Below are positions 1 to 7,671 of a stretch of DNA of 9,831 nt, piece by piece. The stretch is from Bacteroidales bacterium (GTDB taxonomy: Bacteria; Bacteroidota; Bacteroidia; Bacteroidales; Muribaculaceae), in assembly GCA_900769345.1 (NCBI GenBank), contig CAAGGJ010000045.1, forward strand, positions 1 to 9,831, written 5' to 3'. The notes beneath the pieces were generated by a model. The model was given only the letters and a program-made list of their open reading frames with translations. It was not told the origin of the DNA and ran no database searches. How positions within the stretch are numbered: the first letter of the stretch is position 1; every line of letters starts with the position of its first letter. A program made the position numbers and the translations under genes.

Positions 1-19
1 GAATTTATTGCTTGAATTG

Positions 20-27
20 CAAAGTTA
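20..27 (-). promoter_or_regulatory. Candidate minus-strand -7 box for a gene off the left edge
   Basis: On the minus strand the sequence reads TAACTTTG, a perfect match to the Bacteroidota -7 consensus TAnnTTTG. It points left, so it would serve a divergent gene that starts outside the window. No TTG (-33) element is visible at the usual distance. The place where it would lie is occupied by the palindrome at 38-54. Confidence 0.45.
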
Positions 28-37
28 CGAATTTTTT

Positions 38-54
38 CCTATATAATGTATAGG
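38..54. repeat. Inverted repeat CCTATA-N5-TATAGG, possible operator
   Basis: A perfect 6-bp inverted repeat (CCTATA at 38-43, TATAGG at 49-54) has a 5-bp spacer. It lies 11-27 bp upstream of the minus-strand -7 box at 20-27, where the -33 element should be. That position suits a regulator-binding site. The arms are short and AT-rich, so chance is possible. Confidence 0.3.
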
Positions 55-89
55 AGCATCGTATGTTTTTTAGCATATCCTTTGTTAAT

Positions 90-145
90 GGTGGCGAAAA
101 AGAAGCCATTGCGTAAATCAAGCGCAAGGCGAGCGCAGTGCCACC
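90..145. other. Candidate structured element with two nested stems
   Basis: An outer stem pairs GGTGGC (90-95) with GCCACC (140-145). Inside it GCCATTGCG (105-113) pairs with CGCAAGGC (123-130), with one bulged A (108) and a 9-nt loop. Two asymmetric internal-loop strands (96-104 and 131-139) separate the stems. The fold is possible on either strand. Neither flanking promoter would transcribe it, unless a weak -7-like sequence (TTTG at 81-84) starts a plus-strand RNA near 90. I do not recognise it as a known RNA family. It could be a small RNA, a repeat element or a binding site. Confidence 0.3.
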
Positions 146-164
146 CTATTTTCTCAGCAAATAA

Positions 165-186
165 ATATTATTGTGGGCAATAATAT
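165..186. repeat. 9-bp inverted repeat, possible operator
   Basis: ATATTATTG (165-173) and CAATAATAT (178-186) are perfect reverse complements around a TGGG spacer. Related half-sites occur at 206-212 (ATTATTG) and 272-278 (CAATAAT), the last one just after the -7 box of the importer operon. No T-tract follows, so this is not an intrinsic terminator. A dimeric regulator of the downstream transport operon is one reading. No match to a named regulator box is claimed. Confidence 0.35.
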
Positions 187-258
187 CGAAATATGTGGTC
201 TCGACATTATTGAAAAACAAAACATAGTGCCTGAATGCCGCATTTCGAAAAAATGAAG

Positions 259-266
259 TATCTTTG
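259..266 (+). promoter_or_regulatory. Promoter (-7 box) of the importer operon
   Basis: TATCTTTG matches the Bacteroidota sigma -7 consensus TAnnTTTG. A transcript would start around 271-274 and give a leader of about 20 nt before the ATG at 291. No clear TTG (-33) element is seen at the expected distance. The short leader leaves no space for a riboswitch downstream of this promoter. Confidence 0.6.
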
Positions 267-290
267 CGTGACAATAATCAGGTATTTTTT

Positions 291-1409
291 ATGTTGAAGC
301 GTTTAGCATACTCAATTATATTTATCACGCTATTGGGGTCGTGCTCCAAGAGCTACCAGGGCGCGCAAAATGACGAAAAACCCAATGAAATCACCACGGC
401 TTCGCTGCTAAAGATAGCACATTGCGATGGTTACACCCGCGTGGATGTAGTGAATCCGTGGGTAGAAGGCAAGTTGCTCCAAACTTACATCCTTGTGCCT
501 CGCAATGCCGAGTTGCCCTCTCCTCTACCCGAAGGCACGTTGGTGCGTACTCCGCTCGAACGCGCTTTGGTCTATTCGTCGGTGCACGCAGGAGCCATTA
601 AAGAACTTGGCAAGGTGGATGCAGTGAAGGGTGTGTGCGATGCCGAATATTATAAGATTCCGGAGATAGTGAACGGACTCAAAAACGGAAGCATCATCAA
701 TGCCGGTTCTGCCATATCGCCCACTGTGGAGAAGATAGTACAACTCTCACCCGAAGCCATCATAGTATCGCCTTACCAAAACGCAGGCTATGGCGCAGTA
801 GCTTCGCTCGGCATACCTATTATAGAATGTGCCGACTATCTTGAGACTAATCCTATGGGCCGCGCCGAGTGGATAAAATTGTTTGGTGAACTCTTTGACG
901 AATCTGCCCTTGCCGACAGTATTTTCAGCGATGTTGACCAAAAATACCAAGCATTGCGACTTGCTGCCTCCAAAGCCACCCACAAGCCTTCGGTGCTTGC
1001 CGAGTCGATTATCGGTGGCGTGTGGTATGTGCCGGGTGGCAAAAGTTATATGGCTCAGATATTTGCCGATGCCGGAGCGTCTTATCCATGGAGCGACAAC
1101 ACCGATGTAGGCTCCATTCAGCTCGATTTCAGCCAAGTGCTTGCTACAGCCCGTGATGCCGATATTTGGTTGCTGAAAAGCAGCACTATTGAGAGCTATA
1201 GCGATTTGCAGAAAGCATACGAACTCAATGCCGAGTTTGCGGCATACAAAAATCGCAAGGTATGGGTGTGCAACACCACTGACACCAACCTCTTTGAAGA
1301 ATTTCCGTTTCACCCCGACCTCTTGTTGCACGATTTTGTGATGATATTCCACCCCGAATTGGCAGGCAGTGATGCCACCACATCGTATTACTCACCTCTA
1401 AAGCAATGA
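291..1409 (+). CDS. Substrate-binding lipoprotein of a FecCD-type ABC importer
   Basis: This is probably the periplasmic solute-binding component (type III fold, PF01497 family) of an importer for an iron-siderophore, heme or cobalamin. I start it at ATG 291, giving 372 residues. An in-frame TTG at 264 falls inside the promoter -7 box and would put extra residues before the signal peptide. From 291 the N-terminus is a clean lipoprotein signal: Lys3-Arg4, a hydrophobic stretch, then the lipobox LGSC with the lipidated Cys18. The N-lobe block VRTPLERALVYSSVHAG (from residue 85) corresponds to the family's opening strand-helix, and GVCD (114-117) closes it. The segment GIPIIECADYLETNPMGR (174-191) is the hinge-proximal region typical of Bacteroidota homologues. 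The stop overlaps the permease start as ATGA, indicating translational coupling. The substrate is unresolved. Confidence 0.88.
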   Translation: MLKRLAYSIIFITLLGSCSKSYQGAQNDEKPNEITTASLLKIAHCDGYTRVDVVNPWVEGKLLQTYILVPRNAELPSPLPEGTLVRTPLERALVYSSVHAGAIKELGKVDAVKGVCDAEYYKIPEIVNGLKNGSIINAGSAISPTVEKIVQLSPEAIIVSPYQNAGYGAVASLGIPIIECADYLETNPMGRAEWIKLFGELFDESALADSIFSDVDQKYQALRLAASKATHKPSVLAESIIGGVWYVPGGKSYMAQIFADAGASYPWSDNTDVGSIQLDFSQVLATARDADIWLLKSSTIESYSDLQKAYELNAEFAAYKNRKVWVCNTTDTNLFEEFPFHPDLLLHDFVMIFHPELAGSDATTSYYSPLKQ

Positions 1410-2452
1410 ACGACAGCAACACATCAAACATACGATTCGGCATATCCATGGCTATCATCATAGCCGTGCTGATTGTGCTCATTATGGCAAATTTGCTCAT
1501 CGGATCGGTCGACATCGAGCCGTCGGCTGTGTGGCAGATAGTGACCGGTCGCGGACATGAAAACCGCGTGTGGGAGGTGATTATTCTCAACACTCGACTG
1601 CCTATGATTATAACTGCCGCCCTGAGTGGCGCAGCCCTATCGGTGTCAGGTCTATTGCTACAAACGGCTTTCAACAATCCACTCGCCGGACCATCGATTT
1701 TGGGCGTATCCACCGGAGCAAGTTTCGGCGTTGCTGTGGTAATGCTTGCCTCAGGCAGCGCATTATGGCTTACGCAATCGGTAGGCACATATATGACTAT
1801 ACTCATAGGAGCACTTGCCGGTGCAGCATTAGTGCTCGCCGTGCTTCTCATATTCTCCACAGTGGTGCATAGTTCCACTATGCTACTCATCATAGGCATA
1901 CTTGTGAGTTATCTCACATCGAGTGCGGTGAGTCTGCTCAACTTCTTTGCCACCGAGGAGGGCGTGCACAGCTATGTAATTTGGGGATTGGGCAATTTTT
2001 CGGGGGTAACGCCTTCGCAATTGCCATTTTTTGCATTTTTCATCATCGCAGCACTCGCGGCATCCACCACGCTGGTTAAGCCTCTCAATGCCCTGCTCCT
2101 CGGCACGCGTTATGCCGAAAATTTGGGCATCAACACCAAACTTACTCGCAATACCCTGCTCATCATCACCGGTATTCTAACCGCAGGAGTCACTGCATTC
2201 TGCGGGCCTATCAGTTTCATAGGGCTTGTGGTGCCACACATAGCGCGCTTGGTGCTCTGCACCAGCAATCACAACCGACTCCTACCCGCCACCATGATTG
2301 CAGGTGCTACCGTAGCATTGCTTTGCACACTCATTAGTGTACTGCCTCAGCAAGTGGGCGTAATACCCATCAACGCCATTACTCCAATTATAGGAGTCCC
2401 CATAATTATTTACATCATAGTCAATCGCAAAAACATACAATACTTCAACTAA
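1406..2452 (+). CDS. FecCD-family ABC importer permease
   Basis: This is the membrane-spanning subunit of a type II importer (BtuC/FhuB/FecCD family). It would work as a homodimer that passes the chelate delivered by the upstream lipoprotein across the inner membrane. The 348 residues match the usual family length of 330-350 and are strongly hydrophobic throughout, with a membrane segment at about residues 12-31. The family block SGLLLQTAFNNPLAGPSILG is at residues 81-100 and runs into a GA-rich turn. GLVVPHIARL (from residue 273) is the conserved loop-helix that contacts the ATPase. The C-terminus PINAITPIIGVPIIIYII matches the family's final helix, although the usual GxxT wording differs slightly. 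It overlaps the binding-protein gene by 4 nt and shares one base (TAATG) with the ATPase gene. No frameshift or missing block is seen. Confidence 0.92.
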   Translation: MNDSNTSNIRFGISMAIIIAVLIVLIMANLLIGSVDIEPSAVWQIVTGRGHENRVWEVIILNTRLPMIITAALSGAALSVSGLLLQTAFNNPLAGPSILGVSTGASFGVAVVMLASGSALWLTQSVGTYMTILIGALAGAALVLAVLLIFSTVVHSSTMLLIIGILVSYLTSSAVSLLNFFATEEGVHSYVIWGLGNFSGVTPSQLPFFAFFIIAALAASTTLVKPLNALLLGTRYAENLGINTKLTRNTLLIITGILTAGVTAFCGPISFIGLVVPHIARLVLCTSNHNRLLPATMIAGATVALLCTLISVLPQQVGVIPINAITPIIGVPIIIYIIVNRKNIQYFN

Positions 2453-3450
2453 TGGCATATCTCTCGGCACATAATCTAAGCGTAGGATATAAGCATAAAG
2501 GCAATGTCCACATAGTGCTAAGCGACCTCAATATCACGCTCGAACGTGGTTGCTTGGTGTCGCTGCTTGGCGCTAACGGTGCCGGCAAGTCTACCCTGCT
2601 CCGCACCATAACGGGCGTGCAAGTGCCTCTGGCAGGAGATGTAATGCTTAACGATGCTCGGCTCAACACACTCTCGCAACGCGAACGCTCACGCTTGATA
2701 GGCATCGTAACCACCGACCGCATTATGGCAGGCGGGCTCACCGTCACCGAACTCGTGTCGCTCGGCCGACAACCTCACACCGGTTTTTGGGGCCGTTTGA
2801 GCCGAACGGATAAAGACCGCGTGCGCGAAGCCATGCACGATGCTGGCATTGAGCATAAAGCCAATTGTTTTGTGTCACAACTATCGGATGGCGAACGACA
2901 GAAAGCCATGATAGCCAAATCATTAGCCCAACGCACCCCTATTATAGTCCTCGACGAGCCAACGGCATTTCTCGACGTGGCAAGCCGATTTGAAACAATG
3001 CGTCTGCTACACGATTTGGCTCATAAGCACAATAAGGCTGTGCTTCTATCAAGCCACGACATCTCGCTCTCGCTGCTACTTTCCGACAAGTTGTGGATTA
3101 TCGATTCCAATCGCCAATTCATAGCCGGAGGCACCGAGGACTTGATTCTAAACGGCACACTCAGCCGTATGTTCAATTCCGACGCCCTCACATTCAGCCG
3201 CGAAATGGGCGACTTCGAAATGTCGCTGCCTACGAGCCACGCCGTGAGTCTGGAATGTTCATCGGTGGCACTAAAGCGATGCATCACCAACGCTCTGATG
3301 CGAAACGGCATAGAGGTGCAACCCGAGGCAAATGTGTGCATCACCGCCATCGCTTCGGGCTGCGATTATAGCATAAATATTGGCTCACAAAGCCTTACCA
3401 CAATAGAAGAATTGATAAAAACACTAAAGAGCAATACATTATGGACATAA
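2452..3450 (+). CDS. ABC importer ATPase with C-terminal extension
   Basis: This is the nucleotide-binding subunit that powers the FecCD permease encoded just upstream. The motifs are complete: Walker A GANGAGKST at residues 40-48, signature LSDGERQ at 144-150, Walker B IIVLDEP with Asp168-Glu169, and switch His202 in SSHD. The Q-loop is unusual. Where a Gln is expected (about residues 86-89) the sequence reads GIVTTDR, with no Gln. From memory this is a feature of a Bacteroidota subgroup, so it need not mean inactivity. The core ends near residue 250. About 80 further residues follow, with a predicted alternation of helix and strand (SVALKRCITNALMRNGIEV, then NVCITAI and SINIG). These make it 332 residues, against about 255-270 for typical FecE/BtuD proteins. 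The 3' end overlaps the next gene by 10 nt. Confidence 0.92.
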   Translation: MAYLSAHNLSVGYKHKGNVHIVLSDLNITLERGCLVSLLGANGAGKSTLLRTITGVQVPLAGDVMLNDARLNTLSQRERSRLIGIVTTDRIMAGGLTVTELVSLGRQPHTGFWGRLSRTDKDRVREAMHDAGIEHKANCFVSQLSDGERQKAMIAKSLAQRTPIIVLDEPTAFLDVASRFETMRLLHDLAHKHNKAVLLSSHDISLSLLLSDKLWIIDSNRQFIAGGTEDLILNGTLSRMFNSDALTFSREMGDFEMSLPTSHAVSLECSSVALKRCITNALMRNGIEVQPEANVCITAIASGCDYSINIGSQSLTTIEELIKTLKSNTLWT

Positions 3451-4664
3451 GTGTAAAAGATTATATGACTATGCAACCCAACTACCCCAAGGTTGCCGAT
3501 AGCGACAAATATTATCTGCAGATGACGCTGCGCCTTGCCGAGGCATTCGACCACAGCGGCTTATTTGCCTACATCGACGAGTCGACCCGGCGCAATGTAG
3601 TGCTCGCCGTAATAGGTTATTATCAAGATGTGGTGTCGGACTGCGGCATTTGGCGCTCATTTATCACCATTCACAAGCATTTCTACAGCAATCCGCTTCC
3701 GTTCTATGCGCCCGACGACGAATATTGCGAAAGCGAACTCAATCGCGACGACATTCGCTTCATTATTTGGTATATACTTGAGTGTCACAGCGCTGAATAC
3801 GGACTACTATCACCTTTCAATGCCGATATTCTCGAACTTGCCGATATATTTTTCAAAATTCTCGACGAAGAATATCTCAAAGCACCCAACCCTATGGAGT
3901 ACATCATGGCAATGGACGTGGAACTCGACAATTTGGGTCAAGCACAGACCATTTTCGAACTCTCATCATGGCTATTTTGGAACAGCTACTTAATGCACCA
4001 TGCAGCGCGTGGCGCCATAGAGGAAGCACACACCGAGGCCCGTGAGATAATAGCCCGGCATGCCAAACCGGCCGATGCAGCACCAAAACTAAGCGACCTC
4101 AACGACCGCGTGATGCTCTCCAACCCCACCGGACCGCTGGCTCTCACCGTGGGCGAATGGATTAAGGCCATTGTAGATGGCGAATTGCCCGAAAAGGACG
4201 AAGATTTGAGCGGCGCCGACACTCACAAGTTCTACACTCAGCTGCACAACGCTACCCATGGCAAAGATATAGCATTTTTCGACAGCTACGATGCCCTTGA
4301 GGCATTTCTTAGCGATGATATGCAGTGGGGGCAATGTGCTGAAGGCCATTTGCCTCATCTGCGCCACGCCGACAATTTTGTGGTGTTCGGCACTCGCGCC
4401 AAAGGCATTCTCATAGCGCAAAATGTGGCACAATACATCAAGCACCCCGACAATAGCGCCTACAATGCCGCACTTGCCGCCACCGAGGGCTACCAGATAC
4501 TCACCACTCGCGGCGCTTGCCCCATCGACCTTCTTAAACACGCCTTCAACAACGGTCTCCTAAATGATTTACGCTTGCCTTACGACCCCGACGGCAATAT
4601 CTTAAATGCCAATTGGGACTTCTTGGCTCGCCTATATCAGCAACGCTACTATCGCCCCGATTAA
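3441..4664 (+). CDS. Uncharacterised cytoplasmic protein, last gene of importer operon
   Basis: The function is not known. The 407-residue product has no signal peptide, no clear membrane segment and no catalytic motif that I recognise. It is rich in Asp, Glu, Tyr and Trp. From memory it may belong to a Bacteroidota-restricted family of about 400 residues (possibly DUF3843), but that assignment is weak. An N-terminal half (about 1-215) contains NPLPFYAPDDEY and a helix-rich WYILECHSAEYGLL segment. It is joined by a charged linker (about 195-260) to a C-terminal half with AKGILIAQNVAQYIKHP, RGACPIDLLKHA and a terminal NWDFLARLYQQRYY block. The ATG lies inside the ATPase gene (10-nt overlap), so translation is coupled to the importer. 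A role tied to the imported compound is plausible but is inference only. The gene ends 21 nt before the terminator hairpin. Confidence 0.8.
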   Translation: MDISVKDYMTMQPNYPKVADSDKYYLQMTLRLAEAFDHSGLFAYIDESTRRNVVLAVIGYYQDVVSDCGIWRSFITIHKHFYSNPLPFYAPDDEYCESELNRDDIRFIIWYILECHSAEYGLLSPFNADILELADIFFKILDEEYLKAPNPMEYIMAMDVELDNLGQAQTIFELSSWLFWNSYLMHHAARGAIEEAHTEAREIIARHAKPADAAPKLSDLNDRVMLSNPTGPLALTVGEWIKAIVDGELPEKDEDLSGADTHKFYTQLHNATHGKDIAFFDSYDALEAFLSDDMQWGQCAEGHLPHLRHADNFVVFGTRAKGILIAQNVAQYIKHPDNSAYNAALAATEGYQILTTRGACPIDLLKHAFNNGLLNDLRLPYDPDGNILNANWDFLARLYQQRYYRPD

Positions 4665-4685
4665 TAATCATCACACACATAGCAA

Positions 4686-4740
4686 AACACAATTACGGCT
4701 CGTTTCAAATAAGCATTTTGAAGCGAGCCGCAATTGTGTT
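4686..4740. terminator. Long bidirectional terminator hairpin
   Basis: The arms 4686-4702 (AACACAATTACGGCTCG) and 4724-4740 (CGAGCCGCAATTGTGTT) pair with a single A/C mismatch. The pairing then continues through a T-G wobble (4703/4723) and TTCAAA/TTTGAA (4704-4709/4717-4722) to a 7-nt loop. This gives about 24 stacked positions. It lies between convergent genes ending at 4664 (+) and 4784 (-). On the minus strand the stem is followed by a short T-run (complement of AAAA at 4684-4687), and on the plus strand by GTGTTTAT. Termination in both directions is likely. Confidence 0.75.
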
Positions 4741-4756
4741 TATGGGTTATTACTAT

Positions 4757-4772
4757 CGGGAATCGAGTCCCG
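4757..4772 (-). repeat. Small hairpin after the peptidase gene
   Basis: CGGGA (4757-4761) and TCCCG (4768-4772) are perfect complements around a 6-nt loop. The hairpin lies 12 nt past the stop of the minus-strand peptidase gene and before the long hairpin at 4686-4740. It has no T-tract of its own. It could be an accessory 3'-end stem, or chance. Confidence 0.3.
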
Positions 4773-4783
4773 CAGTTATGATA

Positions 4784-7603
4784 TTACTTCCCTTCAGTTT
4801 CAGGATTCAAGAACACTACATTGAAGTTGCCTTGCTTAAGCAGTGCATCCACAAAGCTCATCACATCCTTTTCAGTGATAGTGTTGAGCACCTCCTTATA
4901 GTTGCTTGCCACGTCCACCGGAAGCACTTCATAGTTAAGAATTGTGCTTCTCCAAGTAGAATTTTGCTTGATGTCCTCGTCGTATTGCTTAATGAGGAAT
5001 TCACGCACTTTTTGTACTTCGGCTGCAGTCACATCGCCGGTCATTGACTTAAACTCGTTCTTGATGATATCAAATACCACATCCTTCTTTTCGGGCTTCA
5101 TCGGGAATGAAGTGCGGAAATTAACCGGATCATCGCTTACGCGGCTGAGTGAACAGCCTGCCCCGATAGAGTATGTAGCACCTTCCTTTTCACGAACCTT
5201 CTCAAGCAAACGCGTACTCATCACCTGACCTGCAATAGTGGCTGTAATCACATTCTTGGCTGTGTAAGGCATATCACCCACATACGACATTGCCGCATAC
5301 ACTTGCGGAACCTCCATCTTTGTAGAATACTCCTTTACATAAGTGCCGCGAGTAACTCCGAGATTGGCGCGAGTGATTTTCTTAGTAGCCTTCTTCGCAT
5401 TGCCCGGAATGGTTGCAATATACTGTTCCACCAATGCTCTAAGTTCTGCTTCGTCATAGTTACCCACAAAGGTAAATGTGAAGTCGGCAGCATTGCTGAA
5501 CGACTCCTTCACCATTTCCACTATGCGAGCTCGGTCGGCCTTAGCAAGACTTGCCGAGGTGAGAGTTTGCTTGCGAGCTTGTGGATATAGAGCTTCTGCT
5601 CGCTTCTGCGAGAAGACAAACTTAGGTGTAGATTCGCTCTGCTTAAGCATAGCCTCAAGTGCCGACATTGTTGCAGCATATTCCTCAGCATCCAAGCCAT
5701 AAGCTGTGAAGTGCATATAGATGAGTTCCATAAGTGTCTTCAAATCCTTAGGAGTAGCATCGCCATTAAGACCGCGTGTGTAGTCGCTAATCGACAAGCT
5801 AACACCCACCTGCTTACCTGCCAAATACTTTTCGAGGTCGCTGCTGTTGTAACTACCGAGTGAAGCTTGGTTCATTACCACAGAAAGCACCTTCAAGTTG
5901 TCGGCTTCGCTTTCGGGATATATCGACGAACCGCCCTTTGCAATAGCACCGAACTTAATTTCATCGTCCTTGAAATCGGTCTTCTTCAAGATTACCTTCG
6001 CTCCGTTAGAGAGTAGCCATTGCTTTGTCTCGTAAACTTTATCTGTGGTTTCCTTCACTATCTTACCCTTCGCAGGAAGATTTTCCACAAGAGGCTCTTG
6101 CTTTACATTATCAACAAATGCTGTTATTTCCTCAGCATTTACTTTTTTGAGAATTTCGAGCATTTCGGCTTCGGTAGGAACCGTTTCACCTTCCTTTTCG
6201 GGCAAAATCAGCATTACTACCATGTTGCGGTCTGCATCTACCAATGTTTGGAAGGTTTGGTTAACAGCCTCTACCGGTATTTGCTTTGCCACCATGTTCA
6301 TCACTTGATATTCGGTCTCAATGCCCGGCATTGGCTCATTGTCGAGGAAGTGTTCCACACATTCGTTAACGTATTTCGACGATTCCACCTTATTGCGGTT
6401 GTTATAGCTCTTCTGAAGCGAAGATAGATATTCTTCACGAGCACGAACATACTCCGTAGCCACGAAGCCGTGACGCTTTGCTCGAAGCACTTCGCGATAA
6501 ACCGACTCTACTGCGGCCTTAATATCAGTCTTAGCCACTATCGAAGCATTGAAGGCGCCCTTGGTATTACAAACGAAAAAGTCGCCATCGTAGGTGTATG
6601 CCCCGGCAAACGGTGCATCGGGCTTATTTGCCATTTCCGATAAACGAGAATTGAGCATCATCGATGCCATGCCGGTAACATATTTCAGCACTGCATAATT
6701 GATATCGTTCTTCTGATCGGGAGTTACAGCATCGTGCTTGAACATAAGCACACATTGACGATTCGACACTTCCTTATCTGTGCCGATAGCAATGATAGGG
6801 GCCTCGTTGTCTTCTACTGTGAAGATAGTGCGCTCAGGTGCATTAGCCGGCATCTCTATGCTACCAAACAGTTCCTTTACCTTTGCTTCGATGCGATCTT
6901 CATCAATGTCACCCACTATCATTATGCCCTGCAAGTCGGGACGATACCATGTTTCATAATAGTCGCGAAGCACTTGATATGGAAAATTGTCCACCACTTC
7001 CATTGTGCCTATTGGCATACGGTAGCCATAGCGACTATTGGGGTAAAGAGTAGGCAACAATTTTTCCATTACACGCTGTTGCGGCGACATCTGGCTGCGC
7101 CATTCTTCGTGAATTACGCTGCGCTCGGCATCTATTTCCTTCTCGTCGAGCAATAGGTCATTGGCCCAGTCATGCAAAATCAGCAAGCACGAGTCTTGAA
7201 CACTTTCGCGAGCAGTAGGTACGCCCGAAATGTTATATACAGTACGCTCTATGCTTGTGTAAGCATTCAAGTTGTAACCGAACTTGATACCCACGCTTTC
7301 GCACCATTTAATCAAATTGTTGCCGGGGAAACTCTTTGTGCCATTGAAACACATGTGTTCAAGGAAATGCGCCAATCCTCGCTGATTGTCCTCTTCCATT
7401 ACCGAACCCACCTTCTGTGCAATGTAGAATTCGGCTTGGCCTTTAGGATAATCGTTGTGACGGATATAATAGGTCATTCCGTTCGACAACTTTCCTATTC
7501 TCACCTTTGGGTCAACCGGTATTTGAGCACTTTCTTGCGCCACTACCGACATCCCTATTGCACTCATCACTACCAAGAGTGCAATTCTGAAAAATCTGTT
7601 CAT
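4784..7603 (-). CDS. Exported M16-family zinc metallopeptidase
   Basis: This is a pitrilysin/insulinase-family (M16) peptidase of 939 residues. It is the full-length form with paired active and inactive halves in one chain, as in PqqL-like and other Bacteroidota M16 proteins. Residues 1-22 are a Sec signal peptide (MNRFFRIALLVV, cleavage likely after VVA before Gln23), so it acts in the periplasm or outside the cell. The inverted zinc motif is HFLEH, with His79, Glu82 and His83. The third ligand region is ERSVIHEE, where Glu167 is the probable zinc ligand and Glu160 the conserved partner. Near the C-terminus, Arg804 and Tyr811 (REKEGATY) match the substrate-binding R-x6-Y pair of the family. 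All key residues are intact, so it is probably active. It is transcribed alone and convergent with the importer operon. The natural substrate is unknown, but peptides are expected. Confidence 0.93.
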   Translation of the reverse strand: MNRFFRIALLVVMSAIGMSVVAQESAQIPVDPKVRIGKLSNGMTYYIRHNDYPKGQAEFYIAQKVGSVMEEDNQRGLAHFLEHMCFNGTKSFPGNNLIKWCESVGIKFGYNLNAYTSIERTVYNISGVPTARESVQDSCLLILHDWANDLLLDEKEIDAERSVIHEEWRSQMSPQQRVMEKLLPTLYPNSRYGYRMPIGTMEVVDNFPYQVLRDYYETWYRPDLQGIMIVGDIDEDRIEAKVKELFGSIEMPANAPERTIFTVEDNEAPIIAIGTDKEVSNRQCVLMFKHDAVTPDQKNDINYAVLKYVTGMASMMLNSRLSEMANKPDAPFAGAYTYDGDFFVCNTKGAFNASIVAKTDIKAAVESVYREVLRAKRHGFVATEYVRAREEYLSSLQKSYNNRNKVESSKYVNECVEHFLDNEPMPGIETEYQVMNMVAKQIPVEAVNQTFQTLVDADRNMVVMLILPEKEGETVPTEAEMLEILKKVNAEEITAFVDNVKQEPLVENLPAKGKIVKETTDKVYETKQWLLSNGAKVILKKTDFKDDEIKFGAIAKGGSSIYPESEADNLKVLSVVMNQASLGSYNSSDLEKYLAGKQVGVSLSISDYTRGLNGDATPKDLKTLMELIYMHFTAYGLDAEEYAATMSALEAMLKQSESTPKFVFSQKRAEALYPQARKQTLTSASLAKADRARIVEMVKESFSNAADFTFTFVGNYDEAELRALVEQYIATIPGNAKKATKKITRANLGVTRGTYVKEYSTKMEVPQVYAAMSYVGDMPYTAKNVITATIAGQVMSTRLLEKVREKEGATYSIGAGCSLSRVSDDPVNFRTSFPMKPEKKDVVFDIIKNEFKSMTGDVTAAEVQKVREFLIKQYDEDIKQNSTWRSTILNYEVLPVDVASNYKEVLNTITEKDVMSFVDALLKQGNFNVVFLNPETEGK

Positions 7604-7663
7604 CGTGTTGTTTTTTTATTTTGTTGTTTAATGTTGTTCTATGTTTTCGACAGATTAATTTTA

Positions 7664-7671
7664 CAAAAGTA
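7664..7671 (-). promoter_or_regulatory. Promoter (-7 box) of the M16 peptidase gene
   Basis: The minus strand reads TACTTTTG, which fits TAnnTTTG. It lies about 60 nt upstream of the peptidase ATG, giving a leader of roughly 50 nt that is A-rich with no Shine-Dalgarno, as is usual in this phylum. No TTG (-33) element is visible at the expected spacing. Confidence 0.5.

Larger units (their letters stand above)
1..258. other. Divergent intergenic region with inverted repeats
   Basis: No credible coding region is seen here. The stretch lies between a candidate minus-strand promoter at 20-27 and the plus-strand promoter at 259-266. It holds three separate inverted-repeat structures (38-54, 90-145 and 165-186), listed individually. 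I looked for a cobalamin riboswitch and did not find its conserved core. The region is AT-rich except for 90-145, which is markedly more GC-rich than its surroundings. Confidence 0.6.

Noticed and set aside
28..290. Cobalamin riboswitch upstream of the importer operon
   Set aside because: The 90-145 structure contains GCCATTGCG, which loosely recalls the riboswitch GCCACTG box, but the other conserved blocks are absent and the operon promoter lies downstream of it.
264..290. TTG start at 264 for the binding lipoprotein
   Set aside because: The TTG is part of the promoter -7 box TATCTTTG, and the extra residues would precede a well-formed lipoprotein signal that starts at ATG 291.
747..1899. 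Minus-strand open frames inside the binding-protein and permease genes
   Set aside because: They are antisense to genes with full family motifs and show no recognisable domains or promoters, so they are composition shadows.
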